Assembly: GCA_038212445.1 (NCBI GenBank)
Contig: JBBQUM010000004.1
Span: 1-64,000, forward strand
Direction: 5' to 3'
Length of the DNA: 64,000 bases
Source of the DNA: TMP-7 sp038212445
Lineage (GTDB): Bacteria > Acidobacteriota > Terriglobia > Bryobacterales > Bryobacteraceae
Positions 1 to 9,300 of this stretch are shown piece after piece (positions within the stretch are counted from its first letter, which is position 1; each line of letters begins with the position of its first letter). The notes under the pieces are model-generated. The model saw only the letters and a program-made list of their open reading frames with translations, was not told the origin of the DNA and searched no databases. A program made the position numbers and the translations under genes.

Positions 1-141
1 GAGATGGTGATGCCGGGTGACAACGTGTCGCTCGAAATCGAGCTGATCACGCCGATCGCCATGGACAAGGGCCTGCGGTTCGCGATTCGTGAAGGCGGAC
101 GCACGGTAGGCGCCGGCACGGTAACGGAGATCCTGGAATAG
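1..141 (+). CDS. tuf: Elongation factor Tu, C-terminal end (partial)
   Basis: Only the last 46 codons are present; the gene enters from the left edge. The translated end, with the stretch MVMPGDNVSLEIELITPIA followed by KGLRFAIREGGRTVGAG, is the highly conserved third beta-barrel domain of EF-Tu, the GTPase that carries aminoacyl-tRNA to the ribosome. The order tuf, rpmG, tRNA-Trp, secE, nusG, rplK is the classical bacterial arrangement and supports the call. Confidence 0.96.
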   Translation, partial: EMVMPGDNVSLEIELITPIAMDKGLRFAIREGGRTVGAGTVTEILE

Positions 142-177
142 CTAGTGGCTAGTAACCAGTGGCTAGTGACTAGTTAG
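142..177. repeat. Short CTAG-rich intergenic repeat
   Basis: The gap between tuf and rpmG is built from imperfect copies of CTAGTGGCTAG and CTAGTGACTAG. The same motif returns after rpmG. The unit is nearly self-complementary around CTAG. No function is known to me; it may be a small dispersed intergenic repeat. Confidence 0.5.
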
Positions 178-186
178 GAAGAAAAG

Positions 187-339
187 ATGCCTCGAGAAAT
201 CATTACTTTTCAGTGCACTGAGTGCAAACGCAAGAACTACAGCAAGACCAAGAACAAGAAGACGACGACCGAGCGTCTGGAGATGAGCAAGTTCTGCCCG
301 TTCTGCCGTTGTCACAAGCCGCATAAAGAGACGAAGTAG
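187..339 (+). CDS. rpmG: 50S ribosomal protein L33
   Basis: This 50-residue protein is the usual length for L33, a zinc-ribbon protein of the large ribosomal subunit. Two pairs of cysteines, CTEC near residues 9-12 and CPFC near residues 37-40, are the zinc-binding version of the protein. The basic middle (KTKNKK) fits rRNA contact. It sits between tuf and tRNA-Trp, as in many bacteria. Confidence 0.96.
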   Translation: MPREIITFQCTECKRKNYSKTKNKKTTTERLEMSKFCPFCRCHKPHKETK

Positions 340-380
340 CTAGTGGCTGGCGGCCGGAGTTTTGGCAGCTAGTGGCTAGA
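340..380. repeat. Second cluster of the CTAG-rich intergenic repeat
   Basis: After the rpmG stop the motif CTAGTGGCT appears twice (about 340-348 and 369-377), the second as GCTAGTGGCTAGAG. It matches the repeat found upstream of rpmG, so rpmG is bracketed by copies of it. No gene is visible in this stretch. Confidence 0.4.
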
Positions 381-443
381 GTTTCTGGTTCGCGGTAGAA
401 TAACTGATGGTGGGTGAGGCGTTAGATCACCCGCCAGTTTTAG

Positions 444-518
444 AGGGGCGTAGGTTTAACGGCAGACCAGCGGTCTCCAAAACCGCGAGTGGGGGTTCGA
501 ATCCCTCCGCCCCTGCCA
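444..518 (+). tRNA. trnW: tRNA-Trp (anticodon CCA)
   Basis: A full cloverleaf can be drawn. The acceptor stem is AGGGGCG with CGCCCCT; the anticodon stem GCGGT/ACCGC encloses the loop CTCCAAA, giving anticodon CCA; the T arm holds GGTTCGAATCC. The discriminator is G and the 3' CCA is encoded. Its place between rpmG and secE is typical. Confidence 0.96.
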
Positions 519-589
519 GATTCCAAACGGGCAACGTACGAGAACAGCCTCCCGGCGCCCGGATCAATCAAGACAGCTGGGAATGTTTG

Positions 590-862
590 ATGAGCAAAGC
601 TATGGCGATTGCACAGGTAACAGGCGACCAAGGATCGGGAAGTTTCAGCGAGAAGGCGATGAGCTTTCCCGCCAGGACGAAGGAATACTTCGAGGATCTC
701 CAGTTGGAGATGCGAAGGGTGACGTGGCCTAGCTGGAAGCAGGTCAGGGCCACAACGGGAGTTGTAATTGTGGCTGTTTTTGGTTTTGCCGGCTACTTCT
801 TTGTCGTCGATCTAATTGTCGGCAGGGCGATTACGCGGCTTTTTGACACGCTAACGAAATAG
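590..862 (+). CDS. secE: Protein translocase subunit SecE
   Basis: The 90-residue product is the small SecYEG subunit that clamps SecY in the inner membrane. The conserved amphipathic segment EMRRVTWPSWKQV (about residues 40-52) is the SecE signature, followed by one membrane helix (about 57-80). An open frame extends upstream, but it runs through tRNA-Trp, so the ATG that opens MSKAMAIAQ is chosen as start. nusG follows 9 bases later. Confidence 0.94.
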   Translation: MSKAMAIAQVTGDQGSGSFSEKAMSFPARTKEYFEDLQLEMRRVTWPSWKQVRATTGVVIVAVFGFAGYFFVVDLIVGRAITRLFDTLTK

Positions 863-871
863 TGATTATTC

Positions 872-1546
872 ATGGCTGATCCGAACGAAAACCTGGAACC
901 TCAAACGCTCGAACAAGAGCCCGAAACAGCCGGCGATCCGGTGGAAGCGGCGGCTCCCGAGCTGGAAGCGGCGGCTCCCGAGCTGGAAGCCGTGGCCGAG
1001 CCCGAGCTTCCGCTGTCGACGAAGAATTGGTTTATTATCCACACCTATTCGGGTTTTGAGCAGAAGGTAGCGGACTCGCTGCGCACTCGGGCGGAGGCGT
1101 TCGGTTTCAACGACCAAATCGGCCAGATTCTGATTCCCACTGAAGAAGTGGTTGAGTTGAAGAATGGCAAGAAGGTAACCAGCAAGCGGATGCTGTATCC
1201 GGGCTACGTGCTGGTTGAGATGGACATGAACGACGCGTTGTGGCACGAAGTGAAGAACACGCCGCGCGTGACCGGGTTTGTAGGCGGAGGGAATGCTCCG
1301 GTACCGCTAACGCCGGATGAAGTGAATTCGATTTTGTACCGTCAGTCGACGGCCGCGGAACGTCCGCGTCCGAAGTTGAATTTTGAGAAGAACGAGAACG
1401 TGAAGATTGTGGATGGACCGTTCACGAACTTCTCGGGCAAGATTGACGAAGTGAATGCGGACCGCAACACGTTGCGCGTCCTGGTAACGATTTTCGGCCG
1501 GCAGACGCCGGTAGAGCTTGATTTCCTACAGGTAGAGAAGATTTAG
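872..1546 (+). CDS. nusG: Transcription termination/antitermination protein NusG
   Basis: NusG binds RNA polymerase and links it to Rho or to the leading ribosome. The NGN domain starts at about residue 48 (KNWFIIHTYSGFEQKVADSL) and runs to about 155, with the conserved motif LYPGYVLVEMDMND; the KOW domain covers about 170-224 (GPFTNFSGKIDEVNADRN). At 224 residues it is longer than the usual 180 or so. The extra is an acidic Ala/Pro/Glu N-terminal tail with a perfect 21-base tandem duplication encoding EAAAPEL twice. Confidence 0.96.
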   Translation: MADPNENLEPQTLEQEPETAGDPVEAAAPELEAAAPELEAVAEPELPLSTKNWFIIHTYSGFEQKVADSLRTRAEAFGFNDQIGQILIPTEEVVELKNGKKVTSKRMLYPGYVLVEMDMNDALWHEVKNTPRVTGFVGGGNAPVPLTPDEVNSILYRQSTAAERPRPKLNFEKNENVKIVDGPFTNFSGKIDEVNADRNTLRVLVTIFGRQTPVELDFLQVEKI

Positions 1547-1556
1547 AAAGTAGACC

Positions 1557-1985
1557 ATGGCTAAGAAAGTAACTGGACAGGTAAAGCTTCAGATTCCCGC
1601 GGGCAAGGCGACTCCGGCACCTCCGGTAGGTACGGCGCTCGGTCCACAGGGCGTCAACATCATGGAGTTCTGCAAGGCCTTCAACGCGAAGACCTCGGCG
1701 AAGGACCAGGAGGGCCTGATCATCCCGGTGGTGATCACGATCTTCTCTGACCGCTCATTCACCTTCATCACCAAGACGCCGCCGGTTCCGGTGCTGATCA
1801 AGCGTGCGGTTAGCATAGCGAAGGGTTCCGCCGAGCCGAACAAGACCAAGGTGGGCAAGATCACGATGAAGCAGATTGAAGAGATCGCCAAGATCAAGAT
1901 GCCCGATCTGAATTGCTTCGATGTGTCGTCGGCGATGAACAGCGTAAAGGGAACGGCGCGCAGCATGGGCGTCGACGTCGTCTAG
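1557..1985 (+). CDS. rplK: 50S ribosomal protein L11
   Basis: At 142 residues this is a normal-length L11, the protein of the GTPase-associated centre of the large subunit. The N-terminal domain carries the conserved PAGKATPAPPVGTALGPQGV stretch. The C-terminal rRNA-binding domain ends with the typical GTARSMGV. It lies 10 bases after nusG. rplA, which normally follows, is absent; an unrelated convergent gene comes next, so the ribosomal run is broken here. Confidence 0.96.
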   Translation: MAKKVTGQVKLQIPAGKATPAPPVGTALGPQGVNIMEFCKAFNAKTSAKDQEGLIIPVVITIFSDRSFTFITKTPPVPVLIKRAVSIAKGSAEPNKTKVGKITMKQIEEIAKIKMPDLNCFDVSSAMNSVKGTARSMGVDVV

Positions 1986-1997
1986 CTTCAGCAGTAA

Positions 1998-4900
1998 TCA
2001 GTTCGAAACGAGAGAGGGCTCCTGGTCGTTGCCGGGGGCCTTTTCCATTTGGGTATCGCTCTTCTTCTTACGCTTCAGGATCTGCTCCACGCGGTCGAGG
2101 TAGATGTAGATCACCGGGGTCAAGTAGAGGGTGATGAGCTGGGAGAAGAGCAGACCGCCGACCACTGCGAGTCCCAGGGGACGCCGAGCTTCCCCGCCCG
2201 CGCCGTAGCCCATGGCGATGGGCAGACTGCCGAGGAGTGCCGCGGCGGTGGTCATCATGATGGGGCGGAAGCGTACCAGGCAGCCTTCGCGGATGGCTTC
2301 GAGCGGCGACCGTCCGTGCATGCGCTGGGCCTCGAGCGCGAAATCGATCATCATGATGGCGTTCTTCTTGACGATGCCGATTAGCATGATCAGTCCGACA
2401 AAGGCGTAGAGGCTGAGGTCGACTTTGAAGATCAGCAATGTGAGGAGCGCGCCGAAGCCCGCTGAGGGCAGTCCCGAAAGGATGGTCAGCGGGTGGATGA
2501 AGCTCTCATACAAAATGCCCAGCACCATGTAGATGACGAGCACGGCGATGATGAGCAGGATCCAGAGGCTCTTGACGGAGGTCTCGAAGGCCTGGGCGCT
2601 GCCCTGGAAGCTGGTGACGATGGTGGAGGGCATGCGGAGGTCGCGGACGGAGTCGTCTATGAGTTGCACGGCTTGTCCGAGGGCGAAACCGGGGCGCAGG
2701 TTGAAGGAGACCGTCACGCTGGGAAGCTGACCGGTGTGGTTGACGGTCAACGGGCCGACGGTCCGCTGGAGGCTCGCCACCTGAGAGAGCGGCACCATCT
2801 GGTTGGTGGATGAACGCACGTAGAGCTTGCCCAGTTGAATGGGATCGCGCTGATATTTCGGCTGCACCTCCATGATCACGAAGTACTGGTTGGACGGCGT
2901 GTAGATGGTAGATACCTGACGATTGGAGTAGGCGCTGTAGAGCACGGTCTCGATGGCTTCGGGAGAAACGCCGATGGCTTGGGCCTGGTCGCGATGAATC
3001 TCGAGCGTGATCTCGGGGCTGGTGACCTGGAGGTCGGTGGTGACGTCCTGGAGGTCGCCTTTTTCCTTCAAGACGGATTCAAGTTTGGGGGCCCAGCGCA
3101 TGAGTTCCTGCGTGTCGGTGCCGCTGAGAGTGAACTGGTATAGCGCCTTGGTCAACTGGCCGCCGATGCGGATGAGTGGAGGGTTCTGCAGGTAGACGCT
3201 CATGCCGGGCACGCGCGAGAGTTTGGGACGGAGTTCCTGAATAATCTGGTCAGCGTCGAGCGAGCGCTGGTCGCGTGCCTTGAGGCGCATGAACACGCGG
3301 CCCTGATTATTGACGCCGAAGCCACCGCCGACGCTGGACGAAAGGCTCTCGATGTTGGGATCGGCGGCAATGATGGCCGCGACCTGGCGCTGATGCGCGA
3401 CCATCGACTCAAACGACACGCCTTGCGCAGCCTCGGTGATGCCGAAAATCTGGCCGGTGTCCTGGTTGGGGATGAAGCCCTTGGGAATGATGGTGAACAG
3501 ATACGCGGTGCCGGCGACGATGACGAGTGAGGCCAGCAGCGTAACGAATTTGAAGCGCAGGACCAGATCGAGTCCCCACTCGTAGGCGGCCAGCAAGCCG
3601 TCGAAGAATTTCTCGGTGACGCGGAACAGCCAGCCGTGCTCGTTCTGATGCTTCAGAAAGCGTGAGCAGAGCATGGGCGTAAGGGTGAGCGATACAAAGC
3701 CCGAGATGAGGATGGCGACGCCGATGGTGACGGCGAACTCGTGCAGCAGGCGGCCGATGATGCCGCTCATGAAGAGCACGGGGATGAAGACGGCGGCCAG
3801 CGAGATGGTCATCGAGATGATGGTGAAGCCGATCTCGGAAGCACCCTCGTAAGCGGCGGTCAGACGGCTCTTACCCATCTCCTGGTGACGCACGATGTTC
3901 TCGAGCATGACGATGGCGTCGTCCACCACGAACCCGACCGAGAGCGTGAGAGCCATGAGCGAGAGATTGTCGAGCGTGTAGTTCAGCAGGTTCATCGCAG
4001 CGAAGGTGCCAAGGATGGAGAGAGGCACGGCAAAGCTGGGAATGAGGGTAGCCGAGACGTTGCGCAGGAAGAAGAAGATGACGAGGATGACCAGGACGAT
4101 GGTGATCAGCAGGGTGATTTTGACGTCACGGATAGATTCACGAATGGACTCGCTGCGGTCGTACAGGATGCCGGTGGACATGGCCGCCGGCATTTGCGCC
4201 TTGAACTGCGGCAAGAGCTTTTTGATACCGTCGACGACGGAAACGGTATTGGTGCCCGGCTGTTTCTGGATGGCGAGCACCACCGAGCGAACGTTATTGA
4301 ACCAGCTAGCCGCTTTGTCGTCCTGGACGGAGTCGATGACACGTCCCAGCTGTTCGAGGCGCACGGGGCTGCCGTTGCGGTAGGCGACGATGACGGGGCG
4401 GTACTTGTCGGCAGTGAGCAACTGTCCGCTGGCCTGCACGGTGAAGGCCTGGTTGGCGCCGAACAGAGTGCCGGTGGGCATGTTGACGTTGGAGCGGGAG
4501 ATGGCCGCCTGCACTTCCTCAAGGCCGATGCCGCGAGTGGCGAGCGCGTCGGGATCGAGTTGAACGCGGACTGCGTATTTCTGGGCGCCGAAGACGCCCA
4601 CCTGGGCTACGCCTTCCACCATGGAGATTCGCTGGGCGAGCAGCGTCTCGGCGAACTCGTCGACGGTGGATAGCGGAAGCGTGGGCGAGGTGAGGGCGAT
4701 ATAGAGAATCGGCTGGTCGGCGGGGTTGACCTTTTGATAGGAAGGCGGCGCGGGCATGCCGGTGGGCAATTGCTTTGCGGCTTTTGAGATGGCAGCCTGA
4801 ACGTCCTGGGCGGCGGCGTCGATGCTGCGGTCGAGCGTGAACTGAATGGTGACGCTGGTGGAGCCGAGGTAGCTCGTGGACGTCATGGAGTCGATGCCGG

Positions 4901-5123
4901 CGATGGTGGAGAACTGGCGCTCGAGCACGATGGCGACGCTGGACGCCATGGTTTCGGGACTCGCGCCGGGCAGTGAGGCGGTGACCGAGATAGTGGGAAA
5001 GTCGACGTTGGGGAGGTCGCTGACCGGGAGCGATTGATAACTGATGAGTCCGAACGCGAGGATGCCCAGTGTGATGAGCGTGGTGGTGACAGCGCGGCGG
5101 ATGAAGAAGCCGGTGAAGTTCAT
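1998..5123 (-). CDS. RND efflux pump inner-membrane transporter (MdtB/MdtC-like)
   Basis: This 1041-residue protein is a proton-driven multidrug-type RND pump of the inner membrane. It starts with one membrane helix (FFIRRAVTTTLITLGILAFG) and a long periplasmic loop. The helix with the proton-relay pair reads LSVGFVVDDAIVMLEN (about residues 395-410). The phrase IPKGFIPNQDTGQIFG after the seventh helix is typical of the MdtB/MdtC branch. It overlaps the adaptor gene upstream by ATGA, so the two are co-translated. No outer-membrane TolC-type gene is next to it, so the third component must be encoded elsewhere. Substrate unknown. Confidence 0.92.
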   Translation of the reverse strand: MNFTGFFIRRAVTTTLITLGILAFGLISYQSLPVSDLPNVDFPTISVTASLPGASPETMASSVAIVLERQFSTIAGIDSMTSTSYLGSTSVTIQFTLDRSIDAAAQDVQAAISKAAKQLPTGMPAPPSYQKVNPADQPILYIALTSPTLPLSTVDEFAETLLAQRISMVEGVAQVGVFGAQKYAVRVQLDPDALATRGIGLEEVQAAISRSNVNMPTGTLFGANQAFTVQASGQLLTADKYRPVIVAYRNGSPVRLEQLGRVIDSVQDDKAASWFNNVRSVVLAIQKQPGTNTVSVVDGIKKLLPQFKAQMPAAMSTGILYDRSESIRESIRDVKITLLITIVLVILVIFFFLRNVSATLIPSFAVPLSILGTFAAMNLLNYTLDNLSLMALTLSVGFVVDDAIVMLENIVRHQEMGKSRLTAAYEGASEIGFTIISMTISLAAVFIPVLFMSGIIGRLLHEFAVTIGVAILISGFVSLTLTPMLCSRFLKHQNEHGWLFRVTEKFFDGLLAAYEWGLDLVLRFKFVTLLASLVIVAGTAYLFTIIPKGFIPNQDTGQIFGITEAAQGVSFESMVAHQRQVAAIIAADPNIESLSSSVGGGFGVNNQGRVFMRLKARDQRSLDADQIIQELRPKLSRVPGMSVYLQNPPLIRIGGQLTKALYQFTLSGTDTQELMRWAPKLESVLKEKGDLQDVTTDLQVTSPEITLEIHRDQAQAIGVSPEAIETVLYSAYSNRQVSTIYTPSNQYFVIMEVQPKYQRDPIQLGKLYVRSSTNQMVPLSQVASLQRTVGPLTVNHTGQLPSVTVSFNLRPGFALGQAVQLIDDSVRDLRMPSTIVTSFQGSAQAFETSVKSLWILLIIAVLVIYMVLGILYESFIHPLTILSGLPSAGFGALLTLLIFKVDLSLYAFVGLIMLIGIVKKNAIMMIDFALEAQRMHGRSPLEAIREGCLVRFRPIMMTTAAALLGSLPIAMGYGAGGEARRPLGLAVVGGLLFSQLITLYLTPVIYIYLDRVEQILKRKKKSDTQMEKAPGNDQEPSLVSN
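2017..2046 (+). terminator. Rho-independent terminator after rplK
   Basis: GGCTCCTGG and CCGGGGGCC form a nine-pair stem (two G-U pairs) with a six-base loop, followed by TTTTCC. It would end the secE-nusG-rplK transcript. It lies inside the last codons of the convergent RND pump gene. Confidence 0.55.
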
Positions 5124-6292
5124 TGGGCTGGTGCTCCGGCCTGCGCCTTGACGATTTGGACCCCCGCTCCCGGCGTGATGCGTGACTGGCCGTCGATGAT
5201 CACGGTTTCGCCGGGTGCCAAGCCGGAGCGGATCGCCAGTTCAGTACCGGCGGCGCGTCCGATGTCGACGCTCCGGAATTGCGCCTTGTTGTCTGAGCCG
5301 ATGACGTACACATATTGCCCCTGCTGACCGGCCTGTACGGCTTGGGCGGGGATCACGATGGCGTGGGGCTCGCGGGCGACGGTGAGGATGACATTGACGA
5401 ACTGTCCCGGCCAGAGGCGCTTGTCGGCGTTTTCGAAAGTGCCCTTCATCTTGATGGTGCCGGTGGTCTGGTCCACGGAGTTGTCGATGAAGGTGAGGAC
5501 GCCGCTTGATTTCGAATCATCGGGGAGCACGGCGGTGACGTGAAGTCCGGAGTCAACGCGCCGGCGGATCTCGGGCAGTTCCCGTTCGGGAACCGAGAAG
5601 GTGACGTAAATGGGTTGAACCTCGTTGATGGTGACCAGCGGCAGATCGTTGGCCTTGACGAGGTTGCCTTCCTTGATCATCAGATTGCCGGTGCGTCCGT
5701 TGATGGGCGAATAGACCTGGGTGTAATGCAGTTGGAGTTGGGCGTTGGTGATGGCGGCGCGGTCAGCGTCGAGCGCGGCTTCAAGAGCCTGCGCGGTGGC
5801 GGTGACCTGCTCGAATTGCTGGCGCGCGACGATACCCTGTTTGAAGAGTTCGCCGTAACGCGAGGCGTCGGCTTTTGCGTTGGCTGCTGTGGCGCTGTCC
5901 TTGGCCAGATTGGCTTCCAACTGGCGAATGGCCTCCTGCGCCGGGCGGGGATCCACTTCGAACAACAACTGGCCTTTGGTGACGGCCTGGCCTTCCTTGA
6001 AGTGGACCTTCTGAAGTTCGCCGCTCACTTCGGCCTTCAGTTGGATGGTGGAGTACGCTTCAACGTTGCCGATGGCGCGGACTTCGACGGGAATATCGCG
6101 CTGGACAACCTGGGCGACGACGACGGGAGTAAGTTGACGCGCGGCGCCTTTTTTCGAATCGCCGGCTGGTTTCTTGCCACAACCGGCCAGAACCACCAAA
6201 AGGACGCACAGCATGGACTGCGATCGAATAAGCGGGCCCCTCGTAAAAGCTAGCTTCCATCTTCGCATTTCGAGCGCTCGCAACCGCAACAT
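5120..6292 (-). CDS. RND efflux periplasmic adaptor (HlyD/AcrA/MdtA family lipoprotein)
   Basis: The product bridges the RND pump to an outer-membrane channel. A lipoprotein-type signal (LLVVLAGC) precedes the biotinyl-lipoyl-like segment VSGELQKVHFKEGQAV, a long alanine-rich coiled-coil hairpin, the returning lipoyl half (YSPINGRTGNLMIKEGNLV), then beta-barrel and membrane-proximal domains. The start is uncertain: ATG codons at 6292, 6268 and 6214 all precede the signal and none has a strong ribosome-binding site. A longer open frame upstream is rejected because it crosses a terminator and is not adaptor-like. The stop overlaps the pump start by ATGA. Confidence 0.88.
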   Translation of the reverse strand: MLRLRALEMRRWKLAFTRGPLIRSQSMLCVLLVVLAGCGKKPAGDSKKGAARQLTPVVVAQVVQRDIPVEVRAIGNVEAYSTIQLKAEVSGELQKVHFKEGQAVTKGQLLFEVDPRPAQEAIRQLEANLAKDSATAANAKADASRYGELFKQGIVARQQFEQVTATAQALEAALDADRAAITNAQLQLHYTQVYSPINGRTGNLMIKEGNLVKANDLPLVTINEVQPIYVTFSVPERELPEIRRRVDSGLHVTAVLPDDSKSSGVLTFIDNSVDQTTGTIKMKGTFENADKRLWPGQFVNVILTVAREPHAIVIPAQAVQAGQQGQYVYVIGSDNKAQFRSVDIGRAAGTELAIRSGLAPGETVIIDGQSRITPGAGVQIVKAQAGAPAQ

Positions 6293-6300
6293 CGTTACCC

Positions 6301-6334
6301 AACGAAAAGGGCCCCCGTGCACGACCGGGAGCCC
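6301..6334 (-). terminator. Rho-independent terminator after the TonB receptor gene
   Basis: On the minus strand GGGCTCCC and GGGGGCCC form an eight-base stem around a ten-base loop, followed by TTTTCGTT. It lies just past the stop of the leftward TonB receptor gene and before the adaptor gene, so the two are probably separate transcripts. Confidence 0.7.
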
Positions 6335-6354
6335 TGAACGGTTGGCTGGACTAA

Positions 6355-9300
6355 TTAGAACGTCAGCTTGAGAGCCAGCTGAATGCGGCGTGGTGCACGG
6401 AAAGTCGTTACCTGGCCGAACAGCGTGCTGGTGATGTTGGCGCTGCCGAACCCGTTGGGGTTGGCGTGATTCAAGGTGTTGAACGTTTCTCCGCGGAACT
6501 GCAAGTGGAAACGCTCGGTCAAATTGAATGTCTTCATGAGGCTGGTGTCGAAGTTCCAGAAGCCCGGTCCACGGATGGTTCCGCGGCCGGCATTTCCGGG
6601 ACGCACTTCGCCCTGCGGTACTGCGGCGAAGCAACTGGTGTTCCACCATTGCGCGATGGTGTGCGGTGCGTTCGCGTTGGGATCGCAAATCATGTCGGGA
6701 CGCGAACTCGAAGCGCTGTTACCGAGCAGGCCGAGGCCGGCGGGGTCGACGCTCGAAGTAGTGACGGTGAATGGCGAGCCAGTGTAGGCGGAGAAGATCC
6801 CCGATACCTGCCAGCCTCTGAGCGCGGCGCCGGTGAGACCGTGGGCGGTGGCGAAGATCGGCAGCTTGTAGACGTAGTTGAGGGTGAAGATGTGCGTGCG
6901 ATCGAGGGTGGCCGGTCCGTACTCGCCTTCATGCCAGTTGTAGCTGTTTTGCGGCGCGTTGCTGCGGTCGCTGGCGTTGTCGGTCATGTTGCGCGACCAC
7001 GTATAGGAGAGATTGATGGTGCTGCCGGTGGCGAAGCGCTTGGCGGCGGAGACCTGTAGCGAGTGATAGTTGGAATCAAACGCAGGCTGAATGGTGTTGA
7101 TGGCGTTAAAGCCGAGGTAGGGGCGGACAGCGTTGATCCTGGGATCGTCAGTAGTGGTGAAGACCGTCTTGCCATCGGCGGCGTGCAGACCGGCGGCGAG
7201 CGCTACGCCCGGGTAGGCCTGGTTGATGTCGACGATGCCAAGCAAATGAGTTCCCTTGGAACCGATGTAGCTGGTGTCGAGTACGATCTGTCCGGGGAAC
7301 TGGTGCTGGATGCTGAAGCTCCACTGTTGCGAGTAAGGCGTCGTGGATTCAGCTGGTGTGCCTCGAACGTATGAGGTCGAAACCGTGCCCGGAGGCGTGC
7401 CTGCCGAGATGTTATTAAACGGGCCGTTGCTGATGGTGACGTTAGAGACGAAGGGCGGATTCTGGAAGATGCTCTGCTCGTAGACCCCAAACAATCCGGA
7501 GTCGTAGAACATGCCGTAGCCCGCGCGGATGGCGGTCTTGCCGTCTCCGATGGGATCCCAGGTGACGCCGACGCGGGGCGCGAAGTTCGTCCAACTGGAA
7601 TCGCCCACGGCATTGCCGAAGGGTGAATTCTTGCCGCCGACGATAATGCCGTTGGTGAACGGATTGGTGCCCGTGCCGGCAATGACGTTGCCGTTTGCGG
7701 TGCTGATCTGCGGAGCGTTGGCGGCCGAATAGGTCTTGCCGTAGAAACTGCTCAGGATGCCGTTGACTTCAGACGGTTGGCCGAAGTAAGACCAGCGAAC
7801 GCCGGCATAGATGCTGAGGTGCGGGGTGACCTTGAAGTCGTCTTGTGCGAAGGCTTCAGTCTGCCAGGCGCGCAGGTCGGGGGTGACGTCCATGGACGGC
7901 TGCGTGAAGGTTGCGACGTTGCCGAGCAGGAAGTTTGCGAATGACTGGTTGAACGACGTGGTACCCGTGGGCGCGCCGGTGTTGGTGAAGGTGAATACGC
8001 CCTGACCGCTGGCCGCATTCTCGGTCTTCTGATAGCGATTTGCGGTAACGCCAAAGCGGAAGGTGTGCGGTCCGTGGATCCAGGTGGCTTGATCGAAGAA
8101 GTTGTAGTTACGGTTGTACTCGGTGTAAGGACCGTAGCCGCTGACGGTGGAACCGCCGGTGAAGTTGAGGCTGGGAACGACACCCTGGGTGTTCTGGAAC
8201 GGCTCGGGCACGTTGATGTCGGGGTTATTCGCCTTGTTGGTGAGTCCGATGGGCGTGGACAGGATCGCCCCGCGCGAGAAGTTGAAGCCGGCTTCATTTA
8301 GAAGCGTAGGACGGATGGTGTAGAGCGCGTGGGTGGCGTAGCTGCGGCCGGGCGCGTTGGTGGAAGTGGTGGCGCCGTTGGGGATCACGGATCCGGTGAA
8401 CAGGCCGCCGGGCTCGATAGTCGGGATGCTGTCGTCGATGAAGCGTCCCCAGATGGAGAATTTCTCGCTGAAGCTATGGTCGAGCCGCACCAGTTCCTGA
8501 CGCGTGTTGTAGAGGTTGCGCTGGAGGAAGAACTGTCCGGTACTGCTGGTAGCGCTCAGTGGAAACTTGCTGTAGATGTCCTTCAGGTACTGTTGCGAGA
8601 TTGGGTTGATCAGGTTCGCCGGAATCTGAGTGGCGGTCTGCTGACAGGTGGTGGCGAAGCTAATGCAAACCGGTGTGGTGAAGGTGCCCTGGACCATCGG
8701 ACTGGTGGGGATGGTGGGCTGGAAGGTGGCGTAGGTGATGATCTTGCGCCATTCCTGCGAGAAGAAGAAGAAGGTCTTGTTACGGTCGCGATTGTAGCCT
8801 TTGAAGCTGACGGGACCGCCGATGGTGAAGCCGAAGTCGTTCCACCGGAGCGGAGGCACATTGGCCTTGCCGTCGATTACGTTAACGCGATTGGCGTTGT
8901 TAAACCAGTTATTGGCGGCAAAGGCGTTGTTACGAATGAACTCATAGGCGGAGCCGTGGAACCGGCTGGTGCCGCTCTTGGTGACGACGTTGATCTGGCC
9001 GCCGCCGGCGCGACCGGAATCGGCCGTATAGGCGCTGCGCTCAACTTTGAACTGATCCACGGCGTCGATGCTCGGGTAGTTGAGCAGGGTGAGGTTGCTG
9101 CCGCGATCGACGTTGTCGGCGCCATCGAGTGTCCAGTTATTGGCGGAATTGCGCTGTCCGTTGATGGAGTAAGGCAGAGTGGCGGCGGTACCGGCGGGCG
9201 AGGAAACGCCGACGTAAAGCTCGTCTGTAGTGTTGGGGCTGACGCCGGGCATGAGCGCAACCAGCTGTTCGTAGTTGCGAGTGCCGAGCGAGAGTTCACG

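Noticed and set aside
407..589. Upstream extension of the secE reading frame
   Set aside because: It runs through the tRNA-Trp gene and its sequence is unlike SecE; the ATG at 590 gives a normal-length SecE.
3741..4673. 310-codon open frame on the plus strand
   Set aside because: It is the antisense shadow of the RND pump gene; its product is low-complexity (His, Asp, Gly) and matches no family.
5540..6253. 237-codon open frame on the plus strand
   Set aside because: It lies wholly opposite the RND adaptor, which has clear family motifs; the antisense product does not.
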